Assembly (NCBI GenBank): GCA_965153455.1 | Contig: OZ234494.1 | Span: forward strand, 14,136,001-14,200,000 | DNA: 64,000 nt | From: Sphagnum compactum | Taxonomy: Eukaryota > Bryophyta > Sphagnopsida > Sphagnales | Direction of reading: 5' to 3' | In this document: positions 1 to 12,900 of the stretch, piece after piece | Layout: every line of letters starts with the position of its first letter | Numbering within the stretch: the first letter of the stretch is position 1 | Translations under genes and position numbers: made by a program | Notes under the pieces: generated by a model | What the model saw: only the letters and a program-made list of their open reading frames with translations | Database searches by the model: none | Told to the model about the DNA's origin: nothing

Positions 1-640
1 AAAGCTATGCACCTGCCTGTAAATAGGGTAATAAATTTAATCTGATTTGACAGGTGCTCACTGTTTCTAATTGGCCAATTGATAATTGTTCACGTGCTTT
101 ACTATATGTAGTCTCTCGCTTGTTTGCAGACCCAGTTTCAATTTTAGAGGCGGGTTTGGGAAAAAGTAAATAAATGAACTTCATATAAAAAATTATTTCG
201 CAGGGTCACATGCTGAGCACCGCTGGGGATGCTATAATAAGTGTGTACCAACTTCCAAGGATGGAACTGCAAGTATGCTCTGCAACAGCGGCATTAACAA
301 TTCCATTTCTAGTCGTCTTCCTGGGCCTTGCACATGCTGGGGTCTAAACCCCTACCCTTGAGGGGTCCAAACTCCACACTCTGGAGCTAATGGGGCTCTG
401 GGGGCGATGGGCTCTCTGTTTTCTGGAGGCGTATCAAAGAGGCCCCACTTCCACTAAGATCGATGACGAGTTTTCTTTTTCCTTTCTTGATTTTTTTCAA
501 TGGTAAAGATGAAATCGAGCTCAGATTTAAAAGATTTGTAGGTCTCAAGGCTGAATGAATATCTTTTGGTAGTTGACAGGATCTGGAAAGTAGGACGTGG
601 CGCACGCCAAGGCAACAGCAAACTATGAAGCAAGCTGCTG
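1..640. other. Unassigned stretch, no gene seen
   Basis: The first 200 bases are AT-rich. From about 210 the DNA is more mixed in composition, but only short overlapping reading frames occur on both strands. I see no splice-bounded frame and no recognisable domain. Confidence 0.4.
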
Positions 641-1200
641 AACCCTAGTGATGGTGGCGCTGCCACAGCTCCTCTTCCTTCGGTAAGTTTGGAAAGTTTC
701 GTTCCAGCCAGCGGACCTGTTGATCCACCAGTGCAACGCAATCGTGCAGCCAAATCCGAGGTGAGTTCTCCTTTACTGGAAGAACCGCCCAACAAAGATC
801 CAAAGCAAGGGAGCAAGGCACCAACGAGCTTGGCGATCTTTGGAGGACTAGTGAGGCGATCGTTCTTGAGAGAGGTTGCAACCACAGACCAACGCGGGAG
901 CTATGGCGGCCGCAACGAGTTCCAACTCCAACGACCGCCATCGCCACTTGCTCCTCCCTCTACCCCACCGCAAGGAGCGGCGGAAACGGCCAATGCTTCT
1001 AACTCGACTCATCTCATCCAGGTACCTCTTCAAACCTTTTTCTCATTCCGCAATTCAGATACCCTGTCTGCAAATGTTGGCTTGGGATTTGGTATTGGAG
1101 GCTTGGACGCAACTGCTGCAAGGCAAGTGGCTCCAGAGGACCACTCAGCCGCAAAAGCAAGAGCGCCAAGCTTGAATGACGCGCTCCCAAGTCCCTAGTT
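640..1200 (+). other. GC-rich, gene-like stretch; possible 5' exons or gene remnant
   Basis: This block is clearly richer in GC than the DNA around it. A 169-aa frame (689-1198) is open, and a second frame starts at a well-placed ATG at 903 (MAAATSSNSNDRHRH...) and reaches a donor-like CAG|GTACCT near 1020. A short frame from an ATG near 651 also runs into a consensus donor, CG|GTAAGT, near 684. The residues are rich in S, P, R and A and match no family I know. It may be the 5' end of a gene cut off by the repeat that follows, or CpG-rich retroelement leader. No downstream exon was found. Confidence 0.25.
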
Positions 1201-1975
1201 AGCCCAAAGATGGGCTAACTTGTTCAAGTTGTGGAAAAAGGGAGGGACTCGGGGCACGCTCCCAACCTTCAACACTAAAAGGGGTAAAGAGGCGTGTTGA
1301 AGCCTCGGGATGGACTAGGAAGAGTGACAAGCTATTCACTTACTCGAATCTGCATCAAAACCAACCACAAGTTGGTTATACCACTTTCTGGATCACTTTG
1401 GTGCTACAACAAGCCACGGGCAACCTTGGACTCACAAGACTTACCACGGCCCGGATTCGGGGGAAGCCACCACCTTCCCCCATATAGTATTCTCTGCGTT
1501 CGCCCGCGGCACCCGCATCCGAATGGCTTTTTGTCCGAGGACTCCCAAGGAGGAGTCCCGAAACTGTCCCGGTTTGGACTCCCGGGACTTTGCAACCTCA
1601 TAGCTCCCAGCTTCGACCTCCGATTGAGATGAGGTCTAAAGCAATCTTGTAGCTCTCATGAAGAGCTTTCCAACGGTGTGTTGCACTCGAACTGCACGCA
1701 CCGGGGTCGGGTCGATTCCCGACTTTTAGTGGTCGGGAGTCAAACTGCCAATTTGATTCCTGGCCCTTCTTTTGCCTATAACTTGTGCTGCAGATCTTCA
1801 AATGACTCATGCGAGCCCATTTTGGATATCTACTCTTCGAGACCTTTCCAACGGTATAAAAACTCTTCAATGCGAGGTGTTTTGTCCCCTGCTATCGAAC
1901 TCTAAGTTTTTGGGAGTCCCGGAGGACTCCAAGTCCCCAACTTTGGGAGTGTGAGTTGCATCCTCACACTTTGCC
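1200..1975. mobile_element. Probable non-coding retroelement block (LTR or leader-like)
   Basis: A GC-rich block begins with a short palindrome (GTTAGCCCA...TGGGCTAAC near 1199-1220). It carries repeated phrases typical of plant LTR/leader DNA: CTTTCCAACGGT occurs twice, about 175 bases apart (near 1668 and 1844), and GGAGTCCCG-type and GGACTCC-type words recur at 1540-1590 and 1912-1935. It ends at TTTGCCCAAAGTGG. No protein domain, PBS or matching partner LTR was found, so the class is inferred from style alone. Confidence 0.35.
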
Positions 1976-3065
1976 CAAAGTGGGGTTGCGACAGCCACAT
2001 GTGGAGTTTATGACTTTCAATCAGTGAAAAAGTTGTTACCCCGAAGTCTGCTCGCACATGTGAAGACAAGGTCTCTTTGCACCCAAGCATAAAATGATTG
2101 CCAAGTTTTGATGGCAAGTGTTTACAATAGGGGCTTGTCCTACACAAAATCTTTAAAAGAAATGGGAAGGGGCAAATACGATTCTTACTTTGATGATTCA
2201 TTGGGTAATTTTGTCACATTGAGGATTGCAAATTATATTGATGCATGGTGAAATGACATTATGTCTTGCAACATGATATTAGTGCATGACATGGCATAGG
2301 GTGAAGGTGTAATGTGACCATGATCATGCAATGTATTTTTCTTTCAAATTTGTGTTGTAGCCAAAGTGACAATGATACATAATGATCTATAGGAAAATTT
2401 ATTCAGATTTGGCTATAAGCTAAACATGAAAGTAATTTTATTTTTTTCATTTAATGACCAAAAAATGGGTTTTAACCATGGAGATTTTTCTTTGTTAATG
2501 TAAATGAGGCTGATTTTTTTATAAAAAATGAGGAAAAAAAAAATCCCGGTTAAGGTTAAGGGGTGGGGCATCTTTGCTTCTCAACTTGTTTTTTGCTTTG
2601 TTGTTTCTTTCCACCACCTTATGTTTCTTTTTACCTCGAATTTGGTTGAACCTAGAAGGAAGCGCACTCTACAATGCCACCCACCCTGCTTGTATTCTTT
2701 TCCCTTTCACAGTGTTGAAAAAGTGCATGTGTTGTCCCTCTCTCTTTCTTTCCCCTCTTTTGCAACTTTGAGCATTGTGCATAGGATTTAAGTTTAGTCG
2801 AACATTGCGCTAAATGTGTGTAATTTGAAAGATCTGCGTTGAAAGAAGTTGCCAGTCACAACAAAGCATGTTCAAGGGTTGGGATTGTTGAAGAGCCTAA
2901 GCCACAAAGAACTTTCGGTCAAGGGTCATGAAAAACGGTCAACAATGGGAGTCCACTAAAGAAGGCGTTATCAATTAGAGGTCACAAGGAGGAATCGACA
3001 AGGGGGATTCCAATAAGCGGAAAACGCTGATTTAATAGTCAACAAAAAAAATCGTCATGACCAAG
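1976..3065. other. AT-rich intergenic DNA, no gene seen
   Basis: An AT-rich stretch with homopolymer runs. The short frame near 2528-2791 begins in an A-run and has low-complexity hydrophobic residues, so I do not call it a gene. Confidence 0.5.
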
Positions 3066-3069
3066 AGGT

Positions 3070-3490
3070 CTTTTTGCTATATTTGGCTATACTTGGTTAT
3101 ATTATGTTAAACTTGGTTATAGTAAACTATACTTGGCTAAACTAAGCTATATTAGGCTAAACTTGGTTATACTAAACTATAGTTGGTTAAATTATATTAT
3201 ACTAGGTTAAACTTGGCAAAAATAGGTTATTAATGTTAAATTTAAGTATACTTGGCTAAACTAGGCTATACTTGGCTATACTTGGTTATACTTGAATAAA
3301 TTTGGCTAAATTTGGCAAAAGTAGGTTCTTTATGTTAAACTTGGCTAAATTCAGCTATATTTGGCTATACTTGATTATATTTGGTTATACTAAACTATAT
3401 TTGGCTAAAATAAATTATACTAAGTTAAACTTGGCTATATTTGGCTATATTAAATTATACTTGGCTATACTTGGTTAAATTAGGCTATAT
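3070..3490. repeat. Array of a degenerate 10-bp unit
   Basis: About 40 consecutive units of 10 bases with consensus T(T/A)(G/A)G(C/T)TA(T/A)A(C/T); examples are TTGGCTATAC, TAGGTTAAAC and TAAACTATAC. The register stays in phase for stretches of well over 100 bases, with occasional slips. Units differ at several positions, so the array is old or tolerant of change. No coding potential is evident. A second array of the same unit lies at 5655-6800. Confidence 0.8.
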
Positions 3491-3494
3491 AAAG

Positions 3495-5105
3495 CTCATT
3501 ACAAGGAATCTTGTCCATTCCAACCAATGCATTTGCAACTTCTATCCAAATTAACCATTTTTGCGACTTTAGATACAATTGTCCTTTGTGGTATTTAGTA
3601 AAAATGACTTGTAATCGCATAAATAACTACAAAGTGGTTTGCAATTACATATGCAACTTATAATTGCGACTAATGTCAATTTGGATGAAAATAAAAATGA
3701 AAAATTACATTTATATCATCCATTTTTAGTGGCATCCCAAAATAGATGAAAATGTAGTTGTTTTGTGATTTGGAAGGTAGTTTAAAGGCCATTGGATACC
3801 ATGTGGCATCTTTTCAATTTGATTTGCAACAATAAATTTTAGTCACAAATGCACATGTAATCAAATGTGAAAAAAAATGAGTTTGGCAATGAAATTGTTA
3901 GATTTAATGGTCTAATTGTTTTCCTTTAACTTTTTTCAATGAATTTACCATTAAATGTGTAGTAAGGTTTGGTGGGTTTGTGAAAATTTCAAAGGACCCA
4001 TGGCAACTAATGGTAGAAATAAGGCTAAATAATAGGTATTTATCATATTGTTGGTGTGTGATAATATTCTTGTATTGATTATTTAATTAGTTAAGCTATG
4101 TAATTTATTTATTAAATGGGATAAGGTTTAGATAGTAAGTGTAAGTAAATAATTAGGTGGGCTATGCAATTAATGTATTAAATAGGCAATACGTAGGATA
4201 AGTAGTAAATAGCAAGTAGGTCATATGTATGTGGGTTAAGTACTAAGTGTTTTATCATGTTGATATATGTGATGTTTTTTGAATTAATTACTATATTAGG
4301 TAGGCAATGTAATTTATTTATTGAATATGCTAGGTGGGAGTAATTTATGACCCATTTCATATCATACATTTAAACTACATTTTGTTGGTACAATTATGAT
4401 TTATTCTAAGCAAAATTGTATAATATAATTCTTAAATCAAATAGATGTTTGAGATGTGAAAAAATAGAATTTAGTTTTACATAAAAAATTTATCATAATT
4501 TTAAGTAAAACTTAAGATATTATATGTGTAAACATAATAAAATTTATAGTTCCATAAAATCAATTAATTATATGGCATTAATCAATATTTAAAAATTAAA
4601 ATTGATTATCTAGATTATTCTTTATATCAAAAATATAATTAATAAATAAATTTTATTATATTTATGATTCATTTATAAATATTGTATGTCAATAAATTAT
4701 ATATCACACATTTTAATTAAATTATATTGGTAAAATTATAATATATCAAAAGAAAATTTGTATAATATAATTTTAGAATCAAATGAAGGTTTAAAATATG
4801 AAATGTATTTATGTATTTCTTATTATATTATCCATTTATAAATCATTTGATTAAATTAATTGTTTTCACAGAATGGTTTTTGAATTTGTATTGAATATCG
4901 AAATTCAAATATTTTTCTTTTCACATTGATTTATATTTTTAAGAGGAAAAAAAAATGTTTGTGTACATTATTGGAAAAAATTTAAGTTTAACTTTAATCT
5001 TTTCATTTGGACCAAATCGTAATAAGATATCAAAGTTCAAAGATGATGTTTTGTGGAATGTTTGAAATCAAATAGGTTAATAAAATGCACATCACTTCTT
5101 TTCCT
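3495..5105. other. AT-rich intergenic DNA, no gene seen
   Basis: Strongly AT-rich, with many stops in all frames. I see no domain, splice-bounded frame or RNA gene. Confidence 0.5.
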
Positions 5106-5110
5106 CAATA

Positions 5111-5375
5111 AGTGAGGTGGCTTGGTGGTAAAGGAGTTGATCACCATCCTTGGGGTTCAAGGATCAATCCTCACGAATATTCCTTACCTACATAGCTAGC
5201 ATAGGTTAGGTGTTTATTAAGTGACTTTAAGTAGGCACAATAGGTGGCCTACTTAGCAACCTAAATTAGTCTTTTAAGCTTAGCCTATGTAATGACATGT
5301 GTCAACCTAGTACATGTTGAATTTAATGAAATTAACAATAATAATAATAATTATTATTATTATTATTATATTTAA
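5111..5375 (+). mobile_element. Possible tRNA-derived SINE
   Basis: A head resembling Pol III promoter boxes (A-box-like TGGCTTGGTGGT near 5118; B-box-like GGTTCAAGGATCAATCC near 5154-5170) is followed by about 160 bases of non-coding body. The unit ends in a simple AAT/ATT tail at about 5336-5370. The order head, body, simple tail is that of plant SINEs. No target-site duplication was identified, so the call is tentative. Confidence 0.35.
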
Positions 5376-5654
5376 ATAATAAATATTTAAACAAATATAA
5401 ATAATGCGACTGCATTTTTGAGTCATGAGATCAGCCACAAAATGATGATGCCACGTAAGTTAGTTTGGATGGATGAAAAGTTTATATAAATCGCATATTT
5501 ATGTGACTACCATTGCAATTTGGTGCCATGTATTGTCTTTTGCAACTAGAATTTTCTACGATTTGTCCAAGGTGATTAAGCATTTTAGCAAGTTGCATGT
5601 GGTAATCACAATTAAAAATGTATCATAAATCGAATCGTATATTTGCATTCCTTG

Positions 5655-6800
5655 TAGTGTTATACTTGGCTATACTAAATTATATTTGGCTAAAATAAGT
5701 TATATTAAGCAAAATTTGATAAAAGTAAGATATTTAATTTAAATTAACTAAAGTAAGTTATACTTGGCTATATTAGGCTAAACCTAACTATATTAAACTA
5801 TACATGGCTAAATTAATTATATTATGCTAAACTTAACAAAAGTATGTTATTTATGTTAAACCTGGTTAAACTAAATTATAATTGGTTACATTAGGTTAAA
5901 TTTGGCTAAACTAAATTATACTTTGCTAAATTATGATATAATAGGCTAAACTTAGCAAAAGTAGGGTATTTAGGTTAAACTTGGTTAAACTAAATTATAA
6001 TTGGTTATACTTGGCTATATTAGGTTAAATTGGGTTAAACTAAATTATACTTTGCTAAATTAGGCTATATTAGGCTAAACTTGGCAAAAGTAACTTATTT
6101 AGGTTAAACTTGGCTATATTTGGCTACACTAAGCTATATTAAGCTAAATTTGGCTAAAGTAGGTTATTGATGGTAAACTTGGTTATATTAGGCTAAACTT
6201 GGCAAAAATAATTTATTTAGGTTAAACTTGGTTACGATAAGTTATATTTGGCAATACTTGGCTATATTAGGTTAAACTTCACTAAAGTATGTTATTTTTA
6301 GAATAAAGTTGGTTGTATTAAGCCAACTTTGGCAAAAGTAGGTTATTTAGGTCAAACTTGCCTATATTAGGCTATACTAAGCTATATTAGGCGAAACTTG
6401 GCAAAAATATTTATTATTTATGTTAAACTATGTTAAGCTAAACTTGGCAAAAGTAAATTATTTAGGTTAAACTTGGTTAAAATATGTTATTTAGGTTAAA
6501 CTTGGTTAAAATATATTATTTAGGTTAAACTTGGCAAAACCTAATTAAATTTGGTTAAATTGGGCTATATTTGGCTAAACTAGGTTATTTGAAGTAAATT
6601 GGTTAAATTTGGCAAATTTTGATAAAATTAAGATATTTAAGCAAAAATTGAAAAAATTAAATTATTTAGGCAAAACTTGATAAAATTTGGATACTTAAAA
6701 TATAGTAGTCAAAACTTAGTTAAATTTGGTTAATTCAAGATATTTAGGCTAAATTAAAGTTAATTTAGTCTATTTCGGTTTAATTTGGTTGGATTGGATT
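5655..6800. repeat. Second array of the degenerate 10-bp unit
   Basis: The same TTGGCTATAC / TAGGTTAAAC / TAAATTATAC words as at 3070-3490 recur for over 1 kb, with more phase slips and A-rich interruptions such as TTGGCAAAAG TAGGTTATTT. The array decays into looser AAACTTGG/TTAGG sequence after about 6550. There is no coding potential. Confidence 0.75.
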
Positions 6801-9765
6801 ACCTTAAAAAAAATAGGGCAACATTAAATTATTTGTTAAATTAAGTTAAACAGATATACATAGACTAAATGAGGCTATTTAAACTAAACTTATAAACTAA
6901 ATTTAATGGAAGTTAATTTTAGAAATTAAATTGAGGACATTAAACCTAAAGGTTTAAATTCAATGAAATAAAATCTAAAGGTTAAAGTAGGTGAAACCAA
7001 AGCCAAACCTAGGTTAAATGTAAGCTAGTTTGTATTCAACTTAATTACATTTTCATATTTATTTAAATTTTTTATAGTTGGTGAAACAATGTCAACTATA
7101 TTCTACATGATTATTAATTGTGTAATCAAATTTATAGTCATATAATTACTTATAGTCATATTTATAGTCATGTAATCCTAATAATGGTTGTAGTCAAAAT
7201 AATGACAATGATTGAAGTCCAAATATAACTACATGACTATACTTCATAATAATCGCAAGCTGTCATAGTCATGAAAACCATGTTTCGACGTAGTGGAATC
7301 ATTAAAAGATAAGGAAATAAAATCCTTCATGAATAAAGTGAAGAAAGTAAAATTAATAAAGAATTGGGTCCCTCACAAGTTAAAGACTTCATGTACTTCC
7401 AAGGAGAGCAAAACATTCATTCATACAAATTGAATGTGTTTGGAAGTCAAAGGGAAAGTTCTTTGACATGGGGAAGTCATTCTTTACATATTTTTGAAAC
7501 ATGTATGATAAGAAAGTGTGTTTTAATATGCTATGAAATAATAAAATATTTAAAATATATTTCATTATAATTAAAATGTTTAAAATATATATTTTACATA
7601 TATTTTTATTATCAATTTTAAGGACTTTATTTACATTTAACTAAATTATTGGTTTTACTTTTTTTAAATCAATTACAAAAAACCCTAATTTTTTGCACAT
7701 TATTTGAAAATAAATGGAATTAACTTCCTTTAACTCTTAAGACTCCCAATATCAATTCTCTATTTTGGAATTGAGACTTCTTTAAATGTTGAAAATGAGG
7801 CTTAAAAAGTTAAACCTTGTTCAAACTAAAGAATATTTCAATCATTGAAAGTTCTTGAAGATGGGTATAATAAATTGAGTTTGGCATGCACAAAATATCC
7901 TATGTGTGAATTAGTTTCATACATAATTAATTTTCAAATGAGGTGTCCCAAAAAATCTGAAAAATCATGCAACAAATTTGTTAGAATAAAAATAATAATT
8001 CATGTTCACAATGCCTAACTTTGTGCAATTTTGAAAGAAGGTTTGTTCCATGTACAAATTTTGAGGTTAGTGGGGTTGGTTTTTTCTCCATTTGAACTTT
8101 GGAGCTTTTTATTACTCACATTTCTTGTTCAATGAACTTTCCTTTTCTTTTTAATCAAATGACATTTTTTTTCACATAATTGGTCTACATTATGAGGTAG
8201 CAATCAAAATAAATTTGTTTTAACATGTGTTGGATTACTATAAACTTGACCTTAACCTAATTATCCACATTGATGACCACCATTCACTTACATTCATTTT
8301 GCTAGATCATGGAGATGGAGCTAAAAAGTTATGGACAAGAAGAGACAAAATATTTCGAACTCATCATATGTAGGAAACTCAAAAACAATCAAGTTAACAA
8401 ATGTAACTATTCCAACATCCCTACCAATAGTAAAAAAAATTTAATATTAAAAAAACTAATTTTTTGGTTCAAATGAAAGTTGAAATTTACTTTTTCCTAG
8501 CCTTCTTGATGTCCTTTTTTATATGCCTTGGGCATGTTTCCCCTATGTTCCCTAACATGTTTCCCAACATCCCCTATCATTTAGGAAAAAATAATTCTTA
8601 GTGTCCCTTTGGCTTCCTTCATAACACCTTGGTTTAGTCCTAGTGTTGTACCATTGTCCCTTGATATCCCTTGTAACTAGAAAAAATAAAATTCAAAGTC
8701 CTTAAGAGTATTTTTTTGCATTCCCTAGCATGTAAATCAATATTGCCATCATCACCTAATGTGTTTTTCCAACATTTTTTCCAATGCCTTTGCACTACAA
8801 CAAAACATGGTGTTTTATACTCCCAAAGTCTTGACTACAATGGTTAAGTTGGGTAAAAGCATGCTACGATGGAGTTTTTTAGATGTCCCAGTGGCAATGT
8901 TTTTTGCGTGAATCAAGTATCTTTGCATTGTATGCAAATATATTTGAAAAACTTGACAAAAATGAGATGAAAAATTGAAACCTACATTTTAATCTTTCAA
9001 ACCCAAAAAAAAAGTTACCAAAAGGATAAATGTTCAATCCAAGGTGGACTTTAAAAGGGATGGTACATCCAATGTCCCTAATCCAAACTACTCCAAAAAT
9101 ACTATCATTATGAATTTGTTTTCTTCTAGTGGAGTTGGAAACTAAGGCTACAACTTTTTACCACCACACATTGAATTACCATAACACTTAAGACGAAAAA
9201 ATCAAACAAGAAAAAGTCTTTCAAAAATTTTAAGATTTAAAATGAAAATTTCAAATTCGTAAAATCCATTTCAATATTTAAATTGACATTTTCAAGGCCC
9301 ATATTTTTAAAGGTTCTTAAAAAAGGTTTAAATTATGGTGGTATGAACTTGGAAATGGAAAAAAAATGTGAACTTCCACACCATTTAATTTAATTTTTAA
9401 ATCACTAAATTTGGACTTTAAAAATGGACTATGAGTTGCCAATTTAGGGTCCAATGTAGTGTGCTTTTATCTAGTTGCAAAAAATTTAATCTGTAATGAC
9501 TAAAAGGGGTAGGTTTTGTCTTTTTTCACACCCCCCCCCCCCCCCCAATAGGAATGTGTTATTTTGACTAAGTTGATTAATAATTTAAATCAAATCAAAC
9601 AACATCAATTCCACATGCATTAACCATGTTAACATGATGTTAATGCCCTACTAAAATGTGACTAGTTTCAATCATGCCATAAATGACATGGCTTACTACA
9701 TGCCAATGTGTTATTATTGTCTAACTTAATGTGACTAATTTTAGTCATGCCATAAATGACATGGC
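6801..9765. other. AT-rich intergenic DNA with a 16-C run
   Basis: No gene is seen. The only sharp feature is an uninterrupted run of 16 C at 9531-9546, striking in such AT-rich DNA. A weak echo of the 10-bp unit words appears around 9800-9990. Confidence 0.45.
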
Positions 9766-9989
9766 ATAATAAGTAGGTATGTATATATGTAGGTAGGTGC
9801 GTAATAAGCAGGTAGGTTAAGTTAAACATTAGATTAATCTTAAGCTAAATTAGACTAATCATAGTTCACAATAATATTTGGTTAAATTAAACTAATCTTA
9901 TTTTAAACTTCCCCTAATTAACTAAATTTGGTTATTTTTTGTTATTTAGGTTAAACGTGGTTAAATTTTGATATTTACATTCAACTTGG

Positions 9990-12900
9990 TTAATTTTGGC
10001 TAAACCAAATCCTTCACCCAATTAGTGTCAATGTATCCCAATAATATAATATTAGTCTCATGCTTGATTTAAAAGATCTCATGCTCCATTGTCCCTCTAA
10101 TGTACTTCAAAATTTGTTTTGCCACTTGAAATGTACAACTTGGGGTTTAAACATGAATCTTGTAACCATGTTCACCAAATAAGAAATATTATACCTTGTG
10201 TGTGTTGAGGAAATGAGGTTACTAACAAATTGCAAATATTGTGTGGGGTCAACTTATTTAGACTACATGTTAACATAAAGTTGAATTTCTTCATTCATGG
10301 GTGTAATTGAAGGATGGCAATTTGACATGTTGAAGCAATGTAAAATTATTGTGGCATAATGATGCTATAAAAAAAGAATGCCTTTTGGTATGTATAGGAA
10401 TTTTATCCCTATATATGATGTTGTAACACCAAGGTGAAACATTTCTAATGAATTTGTTAATGTTTCCTCCATAAACACTAACAATTCATGATACTAGTCA
10501 AAATTATAAGATCATCAACTTATAGACGGAAGATGACATACTAACCATTTCGAATGGAGTAATAAAGGATGTCATCAATATTACTTTTGGTGAGTCCATT
10601 ATTGTGTAAGAACAAATCCATGCGAAAGTACCAAGCTCTTGAGGCCTACTTGAGGCCATATAATGCTTTCAAGAGTAAACAAACTTTGTGTTTATGTCCC
10701 TTTATTACAAAACCCTATGGTTATTGCATGAAGACTTCATCTTGCAACTCTTCATATAGAAACATAGTTTTGACATCAAGATGTTTAATCTTCCACCACC
10801 ATTGGGCTACAAGAGCTACTATTGATTGGATCGTGCCCCACTTTATAGTAGGTGCAAATGTGTACTCATAATCCACTCCATATTGTTATTCAAAATGATG
10901 GGCCATCAATTGAACTTCCAATTTCTCCACTTGACCATCTATTCCTAACTTTGTTTTGTAAACCCATTTGTTGGTCATGGGTTTTTTGCCTTCAAGTAGG
11001 TCTACCAATCACCAAGTGTGATTCTTACGAATAAATTCCATTTCTCTACACATTACTTCTTACCAACCAGGGTGTCATGTTGCTTCTACATATGTGGCTA
11101 GTGCCATTTGAATGACATAATTGAACATTGATTTGTGAGGTGCTCCTTTCAAACAAGTTGACAACTTTTGAAATTGGCATGGCCTTATAAGAGATAATTT
11201 TTCCACTAATGATGGAGTTGTGGCCACACTTAATGTCATGAATCTTGTAGCTTCACCATTTGAATCATTGCCTTGTAGTTCATGTTTATGAATGTTTATG
11301 TCTAGTGTTGCAAGTGGATCAAATTAAGAAGTTATTGATCATGTAGAAACCATTTTGGTGTTCAGTGGAAAAACTATTCAAATAGTTTACAAGCCAACCA
11401 CTAATGTGTCAAACACCACAATGTCCTTTGTAATGATAATCATTTTATTTGTAAGAGTTGTAGCAACAATAACCTTTAGATTACACATCATAACCTATGA
11501 ACAAACATTTAATGGTTTTTGGCTAAAGCTTATTTCTATGATTTTGAAGAATGTAAACATAACCCAAACAACCATACACCCTCAAATGACTCACATTAGG
11601 TCACTACCCAATGTATAATTCTTTTGATGTGATATTTTGGTTGACCCTATTAGGACTAATACTAATAAGATAATTTGTAGTGTTTATTACCCCTCTATTC
11701 AAAGAACTATAGGTGTGTTGTTTTCAAGGGCTATTCATCTTACCCATTCCAATATGGTCTAAATTTTTTGTTTAACAACCTTATTTTGATGTGAAAAACT
11801 AGCCATTGTCAATTGATATTTAATTCCATGAGTTTCATAGAATCTAACAAACTTTCCTAACATGAACTAATCTAAGTGATCTAATCTTCTTTTTAAAGTA
11901 CTGACTTCCATTAATTATTTGAAAGATTTAAGATTGTGAAAAGACTGACTGTTTTTCTTCATGAAATATACCCATGTTTTCTAACTCATGTCATTGGCAA
12001 AAGTGATGAAGTAGTGAGACCCCTCCCAAGGATGCATATGGTAATGGTCCATAATGATTAAAGTGAGTAAATGTGTTTTGCATTATCATTTGTGTGTTGC
12101 TAAACTTGGGAATCTTTTCTTTAGTTTTTTCCCACCATGTAGCTTCTATAGAGGTGATCATGACTTATAATTGGCAACTTTGATATCCCATTCATTCCAT
12201 TATGATTTGATAAAAATAATAAAATTTTATAATTCAAATGTCCAAATTGTTTATGCCATAACTCCATTGGTGCAATGATTATTTTTGTCACAAACATGTT
12301 CTTATCTTGTTTGAGGCTTTCAATTTGTAAAATCCATTTATGCTATCTTTGGTTCTAATAGCCACCACCTTTTGATGTTATTGAGAAGTCATCATTTAAC
12401 ATTTAATTGGACTAAACACAACATGATATCCTTTGTTTTTAATTGTTCCTACCAAAAGCAAATATTTGGTTACTCAAAGAACATGGAGCACATTAGTTTG
12501 TGTTGCATTCCTTTTCAGAGAGGCTCACATCACCTTTGTTTTCCACCATGTGACTTTGACCTCTTGGGTTGCATTCATTATAAAATGAGCCAAGGATTGC
12601 GTGTACATTCATAAAATCATGCTCCCTCATGATTTTGAAATTGATTACATGAGTTGTAAGGATTATAATTTATTAAAATCATTTTCAAAATGTGTATATA
12701 CTTTTGAATTTTCATCACAAAGAATTATGTGCAATTTTGATATGTTTCATTGGTCATAAAGTCTATAATAAGGAGTGGACAATTTGATGTGGACTAGGTG
12801 TTAACATTTTGAACGTCCTTTATTTTATGTAAAACCAAACCTTTAATCATGAAAAATTGTGGATGACCATATATGATTATTATGAGGGCATGGTATCATT

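Noticed and set aside
3070-6800. CRISPR-like or telomere-type array
   Set aside because: The 10-bp units have no spacers, and the unit is not the plant telomere heptamer TTTAGGG despite sharing TTAGG words.
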